A program made the position numbers and the translations under genes. Below the pieces are notes generated by a model. The model did no database searches and had not been told where the DNA came from. It saw nothing but the letters and a program-made list of their open reading frames with translations. This document shows positions 1 through 13,617 of a stretch of 64,000 nucleotides of DNA, in pieces. Position 1 is the first letter of the stretch. Each line of letters opens with the position of its first letter. This stretch comes from Amoebidium appalachense. Its lineage: Eukaryota > Ichthyosporea. The stretch covers positions 4,278,001 to 4,342,000 of the forward strand of contig CAVNZM010000015.1 of the NCBI GenBank assembly GCA_963693365.1. The letters are read 5' to 3'.

Positions 1-35
1 TAGGACTTTTGGTGCACTCAAAGTGAGCCCCACCG

Positions 36-60
36 TCGCGAATTCCCGGGACGCGGCCGC
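36..60. other. Polylinker-like restriction-site cluster
   Basis: Within 25 bases the sequence carries overlapping NruI (TCGCGA, 36-41), EcoRI (GAATTC, 40-45), SmaI/XmaI (CCCGGG, 45-50) and NotI (GCGGCCGC, 53-60) sites. That packing is typical of a cloning linker and unlikely in natural DNA. It may be residual vector or adaptor sequence, or an assembly junction. The flanking bases show no vector backbone that I recognise. Confidence 0.45.
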
Positions 61-321
61 ACTAAAGTAAAAAGTCCGATAGGTTTTTTTTTGGAATTAG
101 ATAATAGCAACCCTCACCAAAAACTACCATTAATAATTATTAGCTGAAGTTCAAAATGAATCTTAGCGGGGTGTTGGCTCCCAAATCAACCCACTTTTCC
201 CCCAGTAAAAAAGAAAAAAAAGGGGGGGCAAGGGAGATACATCACAGGAGAAGGGGGGGGGGGGGGGGGGGGGGGGGAGGACGAGAGAGAGAAAGGCAGA
301 GAGGGGGGGGGGGGGGGGGGG

Positions 322-482
<161 letters not shown>

Positions 483-1529
483 GAGAGAAGGAAAAAGAAA
501 AGAAAAGAACAGAGAAAAAGGGCGGCGCCACAGGGAGATCTTTGAGTAATAGATTTCCTTCTCGTAGACTCTTATTGTACATAGAAGGCTTGAGAACCGT
601 GCAACAGCAATTTCACTAGTACACCCTTCCCTCCTCGTTCCCACCTCCCTCACCCCCCTCCCCTCTCACCCCCCTTGGGCCCCCTTTGCCCCCCACGCCA
701 CCACCACCACCAACTTGAATGATACCCACACATACCTACACCTAAACACCCACCCAGTTTAATTTACTAACGTGCACATGGACCTTACGAACTTGCCAAG
801 ACCAAATTTCACTTTCTTAGCTTGTCCATCCCCTCATTCATGTGTTTCCTATCTAGTGCTCTTTCTCAGTTGCAATGCATGCATCTCAGGGTTTTCCCGG
901 GATAAGGGGGAGAAACTTACATCACCTCCTTTGACGAAAATAGCATCCAGGTCATCGGATTTGATTCCCCCTCCCCCCCCCCCCCGCCCTCCCCCCCCCC
1001 CTCCCCCACCTCTCCGGGCCCCTTTCCCTTCCCTCTCCCTTCTCCCCTCCCCCCCCCCCCCCCTCCCCCCCCCCCCCCCCCCCCCCCCCCCGCCCCCACC
1101 CCTTTTCCCCGTGCCCAGGCCCAAAAACATGCATCATGCTGCGCATACCTGAGGAGCTTCCACACACATGCTCATGAGCTCAACAATCTCTGTACCAGTA
1201 CAGACCTCAAGGAAAGTGTACCGGATACTCACCGTGTGCCAAAATTTATCCGTCTTATGCAGCACACTTGTACGGATTAGCATACACTTGCAGTTTCATG
1301 CAGTACTTTATTGGACTGAATGGGGCCCACACCCACAGATGTGCTACCGCCGCTATACACATGCACACGCACATACCGTGACAAACACACACACACACAC
1401 ACATGAGCGTGCATGCACCCACACATATTCACGCACACACACACCCCGTGGCACACACACACACACACACACGTGTTGAGAGAGGGGGGGGGGGGAAGGG
1501 GTGTGTGTGTGTGCGTGTGTGTGTGTGTC

Positions 1530-1583
<54 letters not shown>

Positions 1584-2260
1584 CCCGAGCCACATGAGTT
1601 AAGTCACATGTCAGTACATGATTGGGCTGCCGCTCGGAGGTGCAGATATGGCAAGCCTCGAGCTCCCGGTGTGTTATTCAGGAGGCATGAAAATTTAGGC
1701 TTCTTGTCATCCCGAATAAGTTGGCAGACGGCACAGTGGCCAATCATTCTGTTGTCACAAAGGATCAATTAGTTGGCAAAATTGGTTGAAGGTACACTTT
1801 GAGAAGAGTTTTCAACATGAGGAAAATAAATGATCCACGGCCACACACAAAAAAAAGTGGCAACAACATACATAATGCCCGAGGGGGAAAAGAAACAGCA
1901 TGTGTCTTTTCCACGGGGGGTCCTGAAAAGCAATCGATTTTAAGTTGGTGTTTGAATGGGCACACTAAGCCCTCGTTTAATACCATTATGAGCGGCTGCC
2001 ACACACAGTGTGGTGCAATGTTAGCCCACATTAGCCAACACATTCATGAAACTGGAAACAATTACATCGTCTACAACGGATCGTGTTACTTTTTTTAGGA
2101 TTAGAATGCTGGCTGAGGTATGCCAGTTCATACATGCAATCATAAAGCTAAGGGCATGAATACTTGTGATAAGCACATACAAAAAGTTTTTGAAGCCATG
2201 GAGGGAAACCGTAACGGTTGCCACTTATAGCACATTCAGCCTGACAAAAAATGTACATTC

Positions 2261-3691
2261 CTACTGATGCATGTTAGCAGAGAGGGGCCTCTCGTGGCTC
2301 GTGTGGCCGCCAACCAAAGTTACGAGCTCTGTGTAAAGGTCTTCTAAAGAAAGGATCCGGTCCTGGCCCCCGACGGTGGAATTTTCATAGCTATCAAAGT
2401 CGTTGTTAAAACCGACTCCCAAGGGCACGTCCGGAGAGTTAACTGCGTATGCGTCGTCATCCCACGACCGTTTGCTCTTTACCTGCTGCAGGTTCATACC
2501 GACAAAATCCATGAAAGGGTTGTTGTTTGGGGAGGAGAGAGGAGAAGTGAAGTTGTAGCTGCGAGAGCGCAAAGGGTAGGAATTTGTCGCGCTGTTCAGA
2601 CTGAGGCTGGTGAGGCCGTTTGGTTTTTTGTCGACGGCGGTGGTTTCGTACGAGTCGCCAAAACTGTGCGAGTGGCTCCGTTGCATAAAGTTGCGACCTC
2701 CGAACGAAAGAATAGAATGCGTGTTTTCGGGTGCGGAGAGAGGGGAAGAGAGCGGGCTGTTGATTTTTATGTCGATACCAGACATGTGGCAAGGGTTGGA
2801 CCCGGTGGGGCTCTGGGGAGTGGCGTGCACACTCTGCCCGTTGGAGTTCGGAGGACAAAGAACATCGTAGAGATCATTGAAAACTTTTTCGAGTTGTTTT
2901 GCCGTTCCAAGTGGGTCTACAGTGCCAGGAACCGGGTCAACCTGAATCGTTCCGTTAATACGACGGCTCACGATATTGTGGTTTGCTTTAAGGTGGTATT
3001 GAAGGCTTCGCCAAGCCTCGTACCGCCTTTGGCAGTTGTCGACCGGGCAGGCGAACGGGCGGGGGAGAGTCTGTGAATCTCTGCGCTTTTTCGCTTTCAG
3101 CTGGAAGGATGGGCGACGAATAGGAACCAAACGCAGGGGTTGGCAGTAGAAATCCTCCATGGATTGCCCCGTGGGAGAACATGGTGCAGAGGAGACATGT
3201 TGCCGTTGGGCGATGCTCGGTTCGCTCATGTGTCTGATGTGGTAGGGCTGTGGCATGTGGTTGCTACCAACGCTGTTCGTGTATGCATTTGGGCTGGTGG
3301 AACGAGATATAAGATAACCAAAGTCGTGATTTGGTGCACCCTGTGACACGTTTTGTGAAATGAACCTTTCTAGCGCGTGTGCTTTTTGGATAATGTGGGC
3401 GTCTTGTTCCGTTTTACACTGGAATAGAGAACTGTCATCGTATGAGTCATTGCTACTGCGCCGAAGGTCATCGTATACCATATGCGCTTGGCTGTGCTGG
3501 TACTGTGTGTTTGTTTCGTGAAACATTTTGTCGTCTTCTACAAAGTCGGATTCGAAAGCGAAAACTGAGTTTCTGTGCACGAAATCTGCACTATTACTGT
3601 GTGGGAAAGCAGTGTATGCTTTAGCCTGCATGCTGCCGTTAAACAGAGGACGAATGTTGTGCTTTTGTATAGAAATTTTTCTATTAAACAC
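2261..3691 (-). CDS. Single C2H2 zinc-finger protein, probable transcription factor
   Basis: Intronless 476-codon frame with one classical zinc finger: Cys215-x4-Cys220-x12-His233-x4-His238, inside a segment starting RPFACPVDNC. A basic cluster (KAKKRRD, residues ~199-205) just before it is a likely nuclear-localisation or DNA-contacting patch. The rest is low-complexity and Ser/Asn/Pro-rich. It includes possible 14-3-3 or kinase sites (RHMSEPS near 153, RSTSP near 130, RRPSF near 192) and several SP/TSP motifs after residue 290. This long-linker finger of the CPVxxC...HLKxxH type is common in fungal and amoebozoan regulators such as the Sfp1 group. A nuclear DNA-binding role is inferred; the target is unknown. 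It ends with TAG at 2261-2263 and begins at ATG 3689-3691. The start fits a TATA box about 130 bases upstream. It is the only intronless gene here. Confidence 0.85.
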   Translation of the reverse strand: MFNRKISIQKHNIRPLFNGSMQAKAYTAFPHSNSADFVHRNSVFAFESDFVEDDKMFHETNTQYQHSQAHMVYDDLRRSSNDSYDDSSLFQCKTEQDAHIIQKAHALERFISQNVSQGAPNHDFGYLISRSTSPNAYTNSVGSNHMPQPYHIRHMSEPSIAQRQHVSSAPCSPTGQSMEDFYCQPLRLVPIRRPSFQLKAKKRRDSQTLPRPFACPVDNCQRRYEAWRSLQYHLKANHNIVSRRINGTIQVDPVPGTVDPLGTAKQLEKVFNDLYDVLCPPNSNGQSVHATPQSPTGSNPCHMSGIDIKINSPLSSPLSAPENTHSILSFGGRNFMQRSHSHSFGDSYETTAVDKKPNGLTSLSLNSATNSYPLRSRSYNFTSPLSSPNNNPFMDFVGMNLQQVKSKRSWDDDAYAVNSPDVPLGVGFNNDFDSYENSTVGGQDRILSLEDLYTELVTLVGGHTSHERPLSANMHQ

Positions 3692-3820
3692 GTATAATCT
3701 ATCATAGGGCAGCAGTTATGAAGACATGATACTGACTACTATCACAGAGTTTTTCGAGACACAAGCGCAGCGCGAAACGTAAAATGGGATACAAATAGTT
3801 GGGCTTGAGTGCGGGCGTGC

Positions 3821-3827
3821 TTTTATA
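3821..3827 (-). promoter_or_regulatory. TATA box of the zinc-finger gene
   Basis: Reads TATAAAA on the minus strand, about 130 bases upstream of the ATG and about 70 bases downstream of the nearest CCAAT box. This is textbook core-promoter spacing and puts transcription start near 3790-3800. Confidence 0.6.
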
Positions 3828-3897
3828 TTCTCGGCTTCTCCCAGGGAATGGCGGCCCGGCAGCAGCAGTCTTTCAGAATCATCGGATCTGCGCTCCG

Positions 3898-4340
3898 ATT
3901 GGTGACGTGATAAAGTCCTTATCAAACGGGGAAGAATGTCATTTTGCAATTATTGATTATAAAAAGAGTATTTAGCTATATGTTATGCTTTAGAAGCATT
4001 CTAACTGTTATAATTGAGTTAATTCAATTATTAAAGGCTTGACGAAGGTAGCATATGGATATATACATTTATTAGGTTTCACTTGCGTAGCCCTGTAGGA
4101 AAAGAAGGATTGGATAATGGTCACGAAAGCAAGGATGATTGGACAGCTATAGATTGTTCGCAGATCAAATACTATTGGTTTAGCCTATCCAACTGTCTTT
4201 TCATTGGCGGATTACTCTTAGAGCTATTCTAATTGGTAAAGACGGTTGGCCGTTCTTATTGTTTATATCTCTTTCGAATGCTGATTGGATGCTGACATCC
4301 TAACACATTCCACCGATAAAACTTGATAAGAGCCGATTGG
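3898..4340 (-). promoter_or_regulatory. Array of eight CCAAT boxes, one next to a CRE-like site
   Basis: ATTGG on the plus strand (CCAAT in gene sense) occurs at 3898, 4109, 4138, 4174, 4204, 4232, 4284 and 4336, all in the same orientation. TGACGTGA at 3903-3910, a CRE-like site, directly abuts the gene-proximal box. CCAAT is bound by NF-Y and TGACGT by bZIP/ATF-type factors in other eukaryotes. The array lies immediately upstream of the TATA box, so it is the likely proximal promoter or enhancer of the zinc-finger gene. Confidence 0.6.
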
Positions 4341-5195
4341 CTGTTGGAATCCCTCCACTAGGAGCGCGAGAAAATTCTCCTTTTTTAGGCATCTCTTAGA
4401 TTGACTTGAATGAAGAGGCTCACGGTCTTCGCGAAGGTCACCTTGCAATATAATTAATTGAAGTATTCAAAGGCTTCTCGATAGAAATAGAAAATACAGC
4501 ACTATTGACGCCTTTTCAACAATAAAAAAACCTCTGTAGGTAGCTATAAAACTAAACAAAAATAAAAAAAATAAAAAATGTTCATGTGCATAAACAAACT
4601 ATTGTGAGTTCTCTCGCGCGTGCCACCAAGATCCACACGTACATGTATACAATCACGGTGATTCGAATTCTGTCAAATTCTGTGAAACTTGACACCACGT
4701 TACCGACTCAACCTAGCGCGGCCCGGTCCTGAGCAGCCGCTGCCAGGTTCTGCCTGAGAGTCTGCGGCCGCCGGCGCCCACTGCATGACTGTGCACGTGA
4801 GTGAACAACTACTGCATGATGATGCGTGCTGATGACTGGCATATGGGCGCATGCGTGACTCATTCACCCATGCTCTCACCATGTGGCCCCGGGGGCCGGT
4901 ACATGTAGGCCGGAGCGTCTCTGTGCGAGTTTAGTGAATAATAATAAATCCATATCACTGTGTATATATGGAGGACACCGGCACAAATATTAAATGCAAA
5001 TATGCAAGGCACGGCATATGCATCATAGATTGCGTCATCATAATAATTAAGCGGCTCAGGCCACATATAAACACGCGCCGGAAAGCAAAGTCCCCAACGT
5101 AGGCAGAGTGATGATGACTCGGGCATGTGACACACTCCGAGTGTGTGTGCATGTACCCATGCATGTGTGTGTGGGTGGGGGGGATGGGGGGGGGG

Positions 5196-5240
<45 letters not shown>

Positions 5241-5301
5241 CTGGCTAGAACTCTTTCAGAGCTTCAATCTCTCCTCCGGCTCTCTCTCTCTCTCTCTCTA
5301 T

Positions 5302-5364
<63 letters not shown>

Positions 5365-5388
5365 CCTCGAAGCTCCCTCGAAGCTCCC

Positions 5389-5421
<33 letters not shown>

Positions 5422-5463
5422 GCTCTCGCTCTGTCCCTGTCTCTCTCAGAATCCATAGAAGAA

Positions 5464-5507
<44 letters not shown>

Positions 5508-5517
5508 GACACACACA

Positions 5518-5610
<93 letters not shown>

Positions 5611-7183
5611 CGAGTCTCTCTCTCTCTCTCCCCGAGAGTCTCTCTCTCTCTCTCTCTCTCTCTCTGTCCCTCCCTCCCTCCCTCCCTCCCTCCTTCCCCC
5701 CCCCCCCCTTCCCTGCCCCTCCCCCCCCCCCCCTCCCCCGGGCGAGGTGGCACCGAGGGAAGGGGGGGGGGGGGGGGAGGAGGGGAGGGACTGGTAAGGT
5801 AACAAACCCTACCGCCCAGGAATCTTTAATTACTACCCCGAAATCACCTGTTATCTTATCATTGAACCACCGATACCACTGGAAGCGACATGTACTATTC
5901 AAGTGTTATGTTTTCCGTATGATTTCTTTTTTTTCTTTTTTTTCTTTTTTTTGGCCCTGCCCCACTGAGTTTTGGACGTTGGCAAATGCTCACATCATAT
6001 TGGCCATGGCTTAAGTTATGTGCAATAGTATTTAAGCACAGCTTCGTAAAAGGTGTGATGATGGCAACCGTTCAGCAACAGCATAATACGTATGGCCCAT
6101 GGAACCTTAGACTCTATGTATTACTAACCCTGGAAGTATTTCGAATGAAATAAACGACGCCCATTAAGCAGGTTGAGCATAATAAGCAAAAAAAAACTGG
6201 TTGCATATATGCTCCCCTTCTAGTTAGGGTGTGTGCTGTGGGTTATGTTTGAACCATTTCGTTTTGAAGGCTGTTTGTTTTAAACCTGTGAACCTTTTTA
6301 AAATTAGGTTTATATCCCAGCTGCACCGTGAAGGGCTAACCGTTATTGGGCCTAACAAACTAGACCAAAAAGAAAGAAAGAAAAACAAAGAGCGGGAAAG
6401 GAAGAAAGAAAGGGAAGAAAACAACTTAAACGAAAATACACCCTCTCATAGAATAATTTTGAAAGTGTACACATGTTTGCACTATTAATCCGATGTGTTC
6501 ATGAGCGAGTCAACTGAACACGTTGCTCTCCTGCAGCAAGGCTTGCCCGACGGTCTCGGTTTTGCACTATAATTATGAGAGGAGCAAAGGGGGGGGAAGG
6601 GGGGGCGAAGGGGGGAGGGGGGAGGGGGGGGGGGGGCTTGATTCACTTAGTCGATAAGACGGTCTTTGAGGGAGAGGGGGGGCATAGGCGAAAGTCTTCT
6701 AATGCTTAAGTAGCTACTATAAATCATCAATTAAGTAGTATTACCATATACATATGGTGTGGTCAGCTGCACAGTGCATGCATGTGAATGCACTATTACC
6801 ATATATGGTGTCATCAACCACGATGCCTACATGTGATTGCACACGTGTGTGTCACAGAGGGTGTGTGTGTATGTGTGTGTGTGTGTGGTGTGCGCGCGCG
6901 TGTGTGAGCTCTCGCATGTGTTTGTGTGCGTAGGTGTGTGTGTTTGCTTGCGTCTGTGTGAGTGTGTGTGCGTGTTGGCTCGTATGTATGTGTGTGTGTG
7001 AGCGCATGTACGTGTTCATGCTGCTGTATTCAATCGCCGAATGTGGAGGTGTGTGTTTGCCCACATGTGACCCTTTTGGACCCGTTTGGAATAAGATGTT
7101 GAATTGGGCGGGTGCGAAACGAGATGGTTTAAGAGCTTTAAGGGGAGCGAGAAGGGGGGGGGGGGGGGGGGGGGAGTGTCTGT

Positions 7184-7216
<33 letters not shown>

Positions 7217-7654
7217 GGGTTAGGGGGAGGACGGGGAGGAGGGGTGGGGAGAGTGGAGGAGAGGGGGGAAAAGAGTGGCTGGGTGGTGATTCGGCTCAGG
7301 GAATGCATATGGCCCGGGAGGAGAGGGGTAACAAAAGGGAGGGGGGGGGGGGGGGGGGGGTGGCGGAGGTTTCGGGGGGGGGGGGGGGGTATGGGAAGCA
7401 GGGGGGAGGGGGGGGGGAGGAGAAAGGGGGAGGGGGGTCTAGCCTGGCCGATCGTTGCCCTAAGCCACTGACTTTGTTGAAGTTAATCATAATCGAAGTT
7501 TGGACGCAAAGTTCAATTGATTATAACTTAGTAATATGTGTCGTTGCTTTGAGATAAATTTCGACCCAGTTATCGTGCCATCCACATGGGGAGGGAGGGA
7601 GTGCCAGAAGAGTGGCGTCTGATGGCCGATTCAAGGGGAGGGGTTGTGGGGAGT

Positions 7655-7686
<32 letters not shown>

Positions 7687-8566
7687 GGGGGGGGGGGGGG
7701 GGGGGGAGGGGGGGGGGGGGGGATGGGAAAGGGAATCGAGGTGTTATAATGGGAACTTGAACTTTAACATATCACATGCCGTCGGTTCTTTTCCATTGTT
7801 CTTTTCTCTTTTCCTCTTTCTCCTTTTATTCTTTTTTTTTTCTATTTCAAGTTGCCAATGATCTAATTTGCTTTGTCTCGGTTGTGTTGTCTGTAGTCAA
7901 AAATTATCTGAACAGATCAGGTTATGCCCGGTTTTTGGTTCTAGATATATTAGTAACCGTGTACGGTAGCTATAGCTAACATTAACAAAGGTGTGTTTGT
8001 CTTCTGTATCACTGATGATGTACATTTCCAAGCATATGGGATCCGATCCAAAACTCATATGTGTGGGGTAAGTCGTGTGCGTGTAACAGCGGATTTACGA
8101 TTGTCCAGTTTTGAGATTTAGGCCACGTAAACATCCGTTACAGACATAGGACTGCATGTGGTCCTACATACGTGGAAATGGGGTATCAAATCCCCGGGAG
8201 CATGGCTACACACGTACGACCCACCCCACAATTTTTGGGAAGTTTTGGAGGATACGCATATGGGGTTCATATTCTCTTTTCGGATTGGCCGGAGTGAGCG
8301 ACCAAAAAAGTGCAATGATCTCCGGACACGTGCCAAAGGTTGAAAGAACACACAAAAGCGTACATGTCTCTCTCCTCTCCCCACGTCCCTCTTGTGTCTC
8401 CTGTACAAGTACACGGGAATTTCAGGCTTCCCGCTGTACAAATATGTTAAGTTGAGTGTTGATGATTTGATGTTTTATTTGCAAGGTGCTGCTTAATGAA
8501 AAGGCATTATAGTCACGGTAACCGAATTGAATTATTTCCCCTCTTCCCCCCACCCACCCACCCCAC

Positions 8567-8599
<33 letters not shown>

Positions 8600-8957
8600 T
8601 GAAAGAAAGGAGCCTCCGGGGGGGGGGCAGGGGGGTACCACTCACCGCCTGAGGTGACCCAACAAGCTCGTAAATTCCAAAGCAGTATAAGAGGCTGTGT
8701 GTGTGTGTGTGTATATATGTGTATGTGTGTTTGTGTGTGTGTGTGTACGTGGCCCGGTGTTGCCGTAGTGTACTACCATTGCACAACTTTTGAATATTAT
8801 GTGGGTGCCAAAAATGCCGGAACTTGAAGACCACAAGGCCATCCCCCCCCCCCCCCCCCCCCCTCTCCCTAAATTTTTTATAGTTTGAAGGTAAATTAAA
8901 ACAAGCTTAAGCACACAAACACTGGCACGGGCGCGCGCGCGTGCCAGTGTTTGCGCG

Positions 8958-9006
<49 letters not shown>

Positions 9007-9258
9007 ACAGCACCTGCAAGCAATTGCGACGGGGTAAAAGGGGCCTAGGAAGATCCGCAGAGGGAGAGGGGAGAGGGGGTGTCCAATTTTGGCCCGGTCT
9101 ATATTATTTGCCACCGGGGCTTTATGTGCACCGTGTCAGATTCAGTAGTAGATTTTTATTTGTAGCTGGCCCAATTTCAATTTTACATTCTGAAATAGCG
9201 AATCATTACTAAAGTAATAGTTTGCATGCCGGACAACACAAATATTATGATGGTAGCA

Positions 9259-9299
<41 letters not shown>

Positions 9300-9560
9300 A
9301 TGCGCGTGCGCAGTGTGTGCACAACCAGCTACTAACACAGTTTTAATGCAAGGAACGAAAGCCCTATAAACTTTTTAGAGAACATCCTCTTATACACTAC
9401 TTACCACCACCCGGTGATTCAGAAACCATATGCACTTGTATAATGCTTTAGTATAACCTAATAGTATAATATGTGTAGGCATAACTCTGTATGTAGGACA
9501 CAGCAGAGTACAAATCTGGAGCACCTGTTAAATGAGGCCTAAAATGGCGGCAGAGGCTGG
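3950..9560. other. Intergenic region with no supportable gene
   Basis: Beyond the promoter, this stretch holds AT-rich sequence (4350-4650), a G-run (5181-5240), (TC)n tracts (5279-5672), G-rich blocks near 6590-6640, 7155-7175, 7341-7440 and 7658-7722, an A-run (8569-8597) and (GT)n/(CA)n tracts near 8698, 8967 and 9259. Open frames on both strands at 8118-8455 overlap and show neither codon bias nor motifs. Confidence 0.55.
5181..5672 (+). repeat. Long G-run followed by (TC)n tracts
   Basis: A G-run of about 60 bases is followed by (TC)n tracts at about 5279-5361, 5400-5421, 5466-5502 and 5519-5607, with short interruptions. No coding content. Confidence 0.9.
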
Positions 9561-9625
9561 CTACTTGCTGGTGAGGTTTAGAAAGCGGAAGGTTTGGTCC
9601 AGACTGGGCTTGTCCCTCCACATCG

Positions 9626-9692
<67 letters not shown>

Positions 9693-9868
9693 ATGTGCGC
9701 ACCAGCCTGCAACACGTGTGTTGTGTGTGCATAATAATCGAACCTAAATTTCACCGTGTGTATGTATCACATGTATGCGAGCAGGCACATGTGTGAGTGG
9801 GAATGTGTGAGTTTGTGCGCGCATCGCACATGCATGAGTTGAGGAATGGGGGAATGTGGGGGGAAAGG

Positions 9869-9899
<31 letters not shown>

Positions 9900-10490
9900 A
9901 GGGAACAGGGGCATAGGGTTGAACACTTAAATAAACGGGGTGGGGAATAAGGGTTGGGTATGTAAATGGGCTACCCGAAAGGTATCTGTGCATGTGTGTG
10001 TGTGCGTGTAGCAGGCAAACATACATGAATAAGCATACCCCAAGCACGGTGCTACCTTGCTTGTGAATGAGTCTAATACTAAATATGCTACATGCTTGTA
10101 TAGATGGCCGATCTGTCATGTAGCCAGCGCAAAAAAATAAAAAATAAAAAAAAAACCGGGGGGGGGGGGGGGGGGGGGGGGGGGTGGGGAGAGAAAAAAG
10201 GGAAAAAAAGAAAACGAACAAACGAACAAACAAACAAACAAACAAACAAACAAACAAAAACAGAGTAAAAATAAAGCTCGATATTACCAAAAAGTTCCCG
10301 TAAAACGACACTCTCCCTAATAAAAACCCATGAGTTGCCGGTCCCAAATGTCGACTTAAATGTTTGAGCATGATGATATTCTACAAACAACCAATTAGCA
10401 CATGGCGTTCGTACCAAGAATAGTATGACTATGTGTCACCATTACTGGGTTAGACTTATCCAAGCATAGTACCAAAGAGGCAGGGCAGGG

Positions 10491-10533
<43 letters not shown>

Positions 10534-12472
10534 GGGAGGGAGGGTGAGAGAGAGAGAGAGAGAGCGAGAGCGAGAGCGAGAGAGAGAGGGTGTGTGTGAG
10601 AAGAGGGGGAGAGAGAGACAGAGAGACTGACAGACAGACAGAGGGAGGGACGGAGAGAATGTGTGTGTGTGTGTAAGGACACTGTCAAAACAAAAAGAAA
10701 AAAGAAGAGAAAATAAAAAGGCATACACTCACGGCCAATGGCCACACAACATACCTTCAACTTTTCCACGTCTTCATCAGGCATGCCTGCAGCCGAATGG
10801 AACGCAATGGTGTAGCACCATTTCCATCTCGGGTCGGGCCCAAGAAGCATCGTGACCCGTGACCCGGATCTCGGGGTTGCTGTAAGCAGATAGGTGGCTG
10901 GATCCCACGATATACCCTCATAGCTGCGATAAAAGAGGAGGCTCAGGGGTTATGGGGTACATTTGGTGTGGTGTGTGTGTGTGTGTGCGCGCGCTTGTGT
11001 GTATGTCTGTGTCGATATGTGTGTGCACGTGCAAGGGCTGACGGCCAGCATGATTTGAACCCCCCCCCCCCCCCCCCCCCCCCCAACCCCGGCCAAGGCT
11101 GTGAGACTGCGCACACACAAATTCCCACACTCACCAATCTATGAAAACCCCGAGGATTTCCCTCCCGTGCACGGCCATCACACTACGACACTCATTTTGC
11201 ACTATATATCCATTCTTAGCCCTGTCTGATACCTCGATCTATACGAAAACTTTTATAAACTGCAACAAAACTTTTGCACACATAATTAAAGCAACTTTTG
11301 ATTAGCGGCTCCAGCACTTTCTTTCCACACAGATAGACACTGTTTGGGCGCAAACATAAATTCCCACACTAGCCAATTCATGTAAACCCCAGTTTCTGCC
11401 TCACGTGCTCACGTGCACGCCATACTGTTTAATTCATAGTGATTCCACACCAAGAAAACCCTTGATTAAAGGTTTTAAATCGGTGTTAACACTTTCTATA
11501 TACACAGATAAACACCGTCGGAAGAAAACATAAAAACATAAATTCCCGCACTCACCAATCCATGAAAAACCCCAGTTCCTCCCTCGCGTGCACGGCCATA
11601 GTGAGCCACTCTGCCACCTGAGCCTCCACGATTTTCGGGTCACAGCTCAACCGGACGATGGATTCGAGAATGTTATGGTGTAGAATGGAAGGTTCCAGCT
11701 GGGGTAGGAGAGCGCCGGTGAGAATATGTGAGAATACAATCCTAGATGGGTGTGAATATGGGGGGGGAATAAGGGAAGGGTAGGGGATGGGGGTGAAGTT
11801 AAAAATTGAAGGTTGGGGGTTGTGGGGGGTTTTTTTTTTGGGGGGGGGGGGGGGAGGGAGGGTGATGAATATGTGAGAATAAACTGCTAGGAATGGACGT
11901 GGGTGTTGAAGGAATGTCAGTATACCGGACGATAGAATCGAGATGATTCTGGTGTAGAATGGAAGGTTTCAGATGGGGTAGGTGAGGGCCGGTGAGAATA
12001 TGTGAGAATACAATCCCAGATGGGTGTGAATGGTGGGGTGGGGCCTTCAGGGTGCAATGTCAGTGTGAGGGTAAATTATATTCGCTTTAAAGGGGGGGAG
12101 TGTTTGCAATTGCTGAAAAAGTGGTAAAAAAAGAAGAAGAAGGAAGTAATTGGGAGAAAAGGACTAGAAAAAAAGCTGCAGTGAAAAGAAACCGGTCGGG
12201 AGAAGGAGTAAACATCATTATCGAAACAGAGATGATGCATGTGGTGCAGTGAAAAAGAAGTATTTGGGAGAGAAGGAAACATCATTACCGAAACAGAGAT
12301 GACGCGTGGGGTGGGGCCTTCAGGGTGCAATGCCATCGTGAGGGTAAAATATTCGTTTTCGAGGGTGGTAGTGTTTGCTATTGTCAGTCGGGTGGAGAGG
12401 CTGCGGTTGGGCTCGTATTGCTGCATGCGTGACGGGTAGATGGTTTCTGACTGCGACATGTGTTGATCCAGG

Positions 12473-12550
<78 letters not shown>

Positions 12551-12573
12551 ATGTATTGTTGTGTTGTGTTGTG

Positions 12574-12626
<53 letters not shown>

Positions 12627-12921
12627 GTGTTATATGGCGTGAGCGAGGTAAGGGGGTAGAAACAGGGATGGTGATCAGCGGTTATGTGGTTAGCATAAGC
12701 CCAAACGTGTGTGCATGTGTGTGTGTGTGTGTGTGTATGTGTGTGTGTGTGTATGTGTGCATGTATTGTTGTGTTGTGTTGTGTGTGTGTTGTGTTAGTA
12801 TGGCGTGAGCGAGGTAAGCGGGTAGAAACAGGGATGGTGATCAGCGGTTACGTGGTTAACAAAGCCCAAACGTGTGTGCATCTGTGTGCGTGTGCGTGTG
12901 CGTGCGTGTGTGCGTGCGCGC

Positions 12922-12959
<38 letters not shown>

Positions 12960-13259
12960 ATGTATTGTTGTGTTGTGTTGTCTTGTGTTGTGTGTGTGTG
13001 TGTGTTGTGTTAGTATGGCGTGAGCCAGGTAAGGGGATAGAAACAGGGATGGTGATCAGCGGCTATGTGGTTAGCATAAGCCCAAACGTGTGTGCGTGTG
13101 TGTGTATGCGTGTGTGCACTTGTAATATTACCGTGGGTGAAGCATGGGTGATTAAGAGCCACGTACATGGATGGACGTGTGGGTTGTGGGTGTGAGTGCC
13201 ATTTGTGTTATGGTTCTGGTGTTAATTGTGGTGGCAATTGTGGTGGTGGTGGTGGTGGT

Positions 13260-13295
<36 letters not shown>

Positions 13296-13422
13296 GGAAA
13301 GAATAATCAGCATAATCAACTGCCACAAAGAGGGCTGGTCAGAAATTCATGGATAGGGGGGGGAAACCCCCAATCTTTTTGGGTGGGGCGGGAGGTAGGT
13401 GGGGGTGGGGGTGACACACACA

Positions 13423-13455
<33 letters not shown>

Positions 13456-13543
13456 GGAGGGAGGGAGAGAGAGGGAGAGGGAGGGAGGGAGGGAGAGGGA
13501 GAGGGGGGGAGAGAGAGAGAGAGGGAGAGGGAGAGGGAGAGGG

Positions 13544-13617
<74 letters not shown>

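Noticed and set aside
8118-8455. Overlapping ~100-codon frames on both strands
   Set aside because: There are no splice context, family motif or promoter signals, and equal openness on both strands suggests chance.
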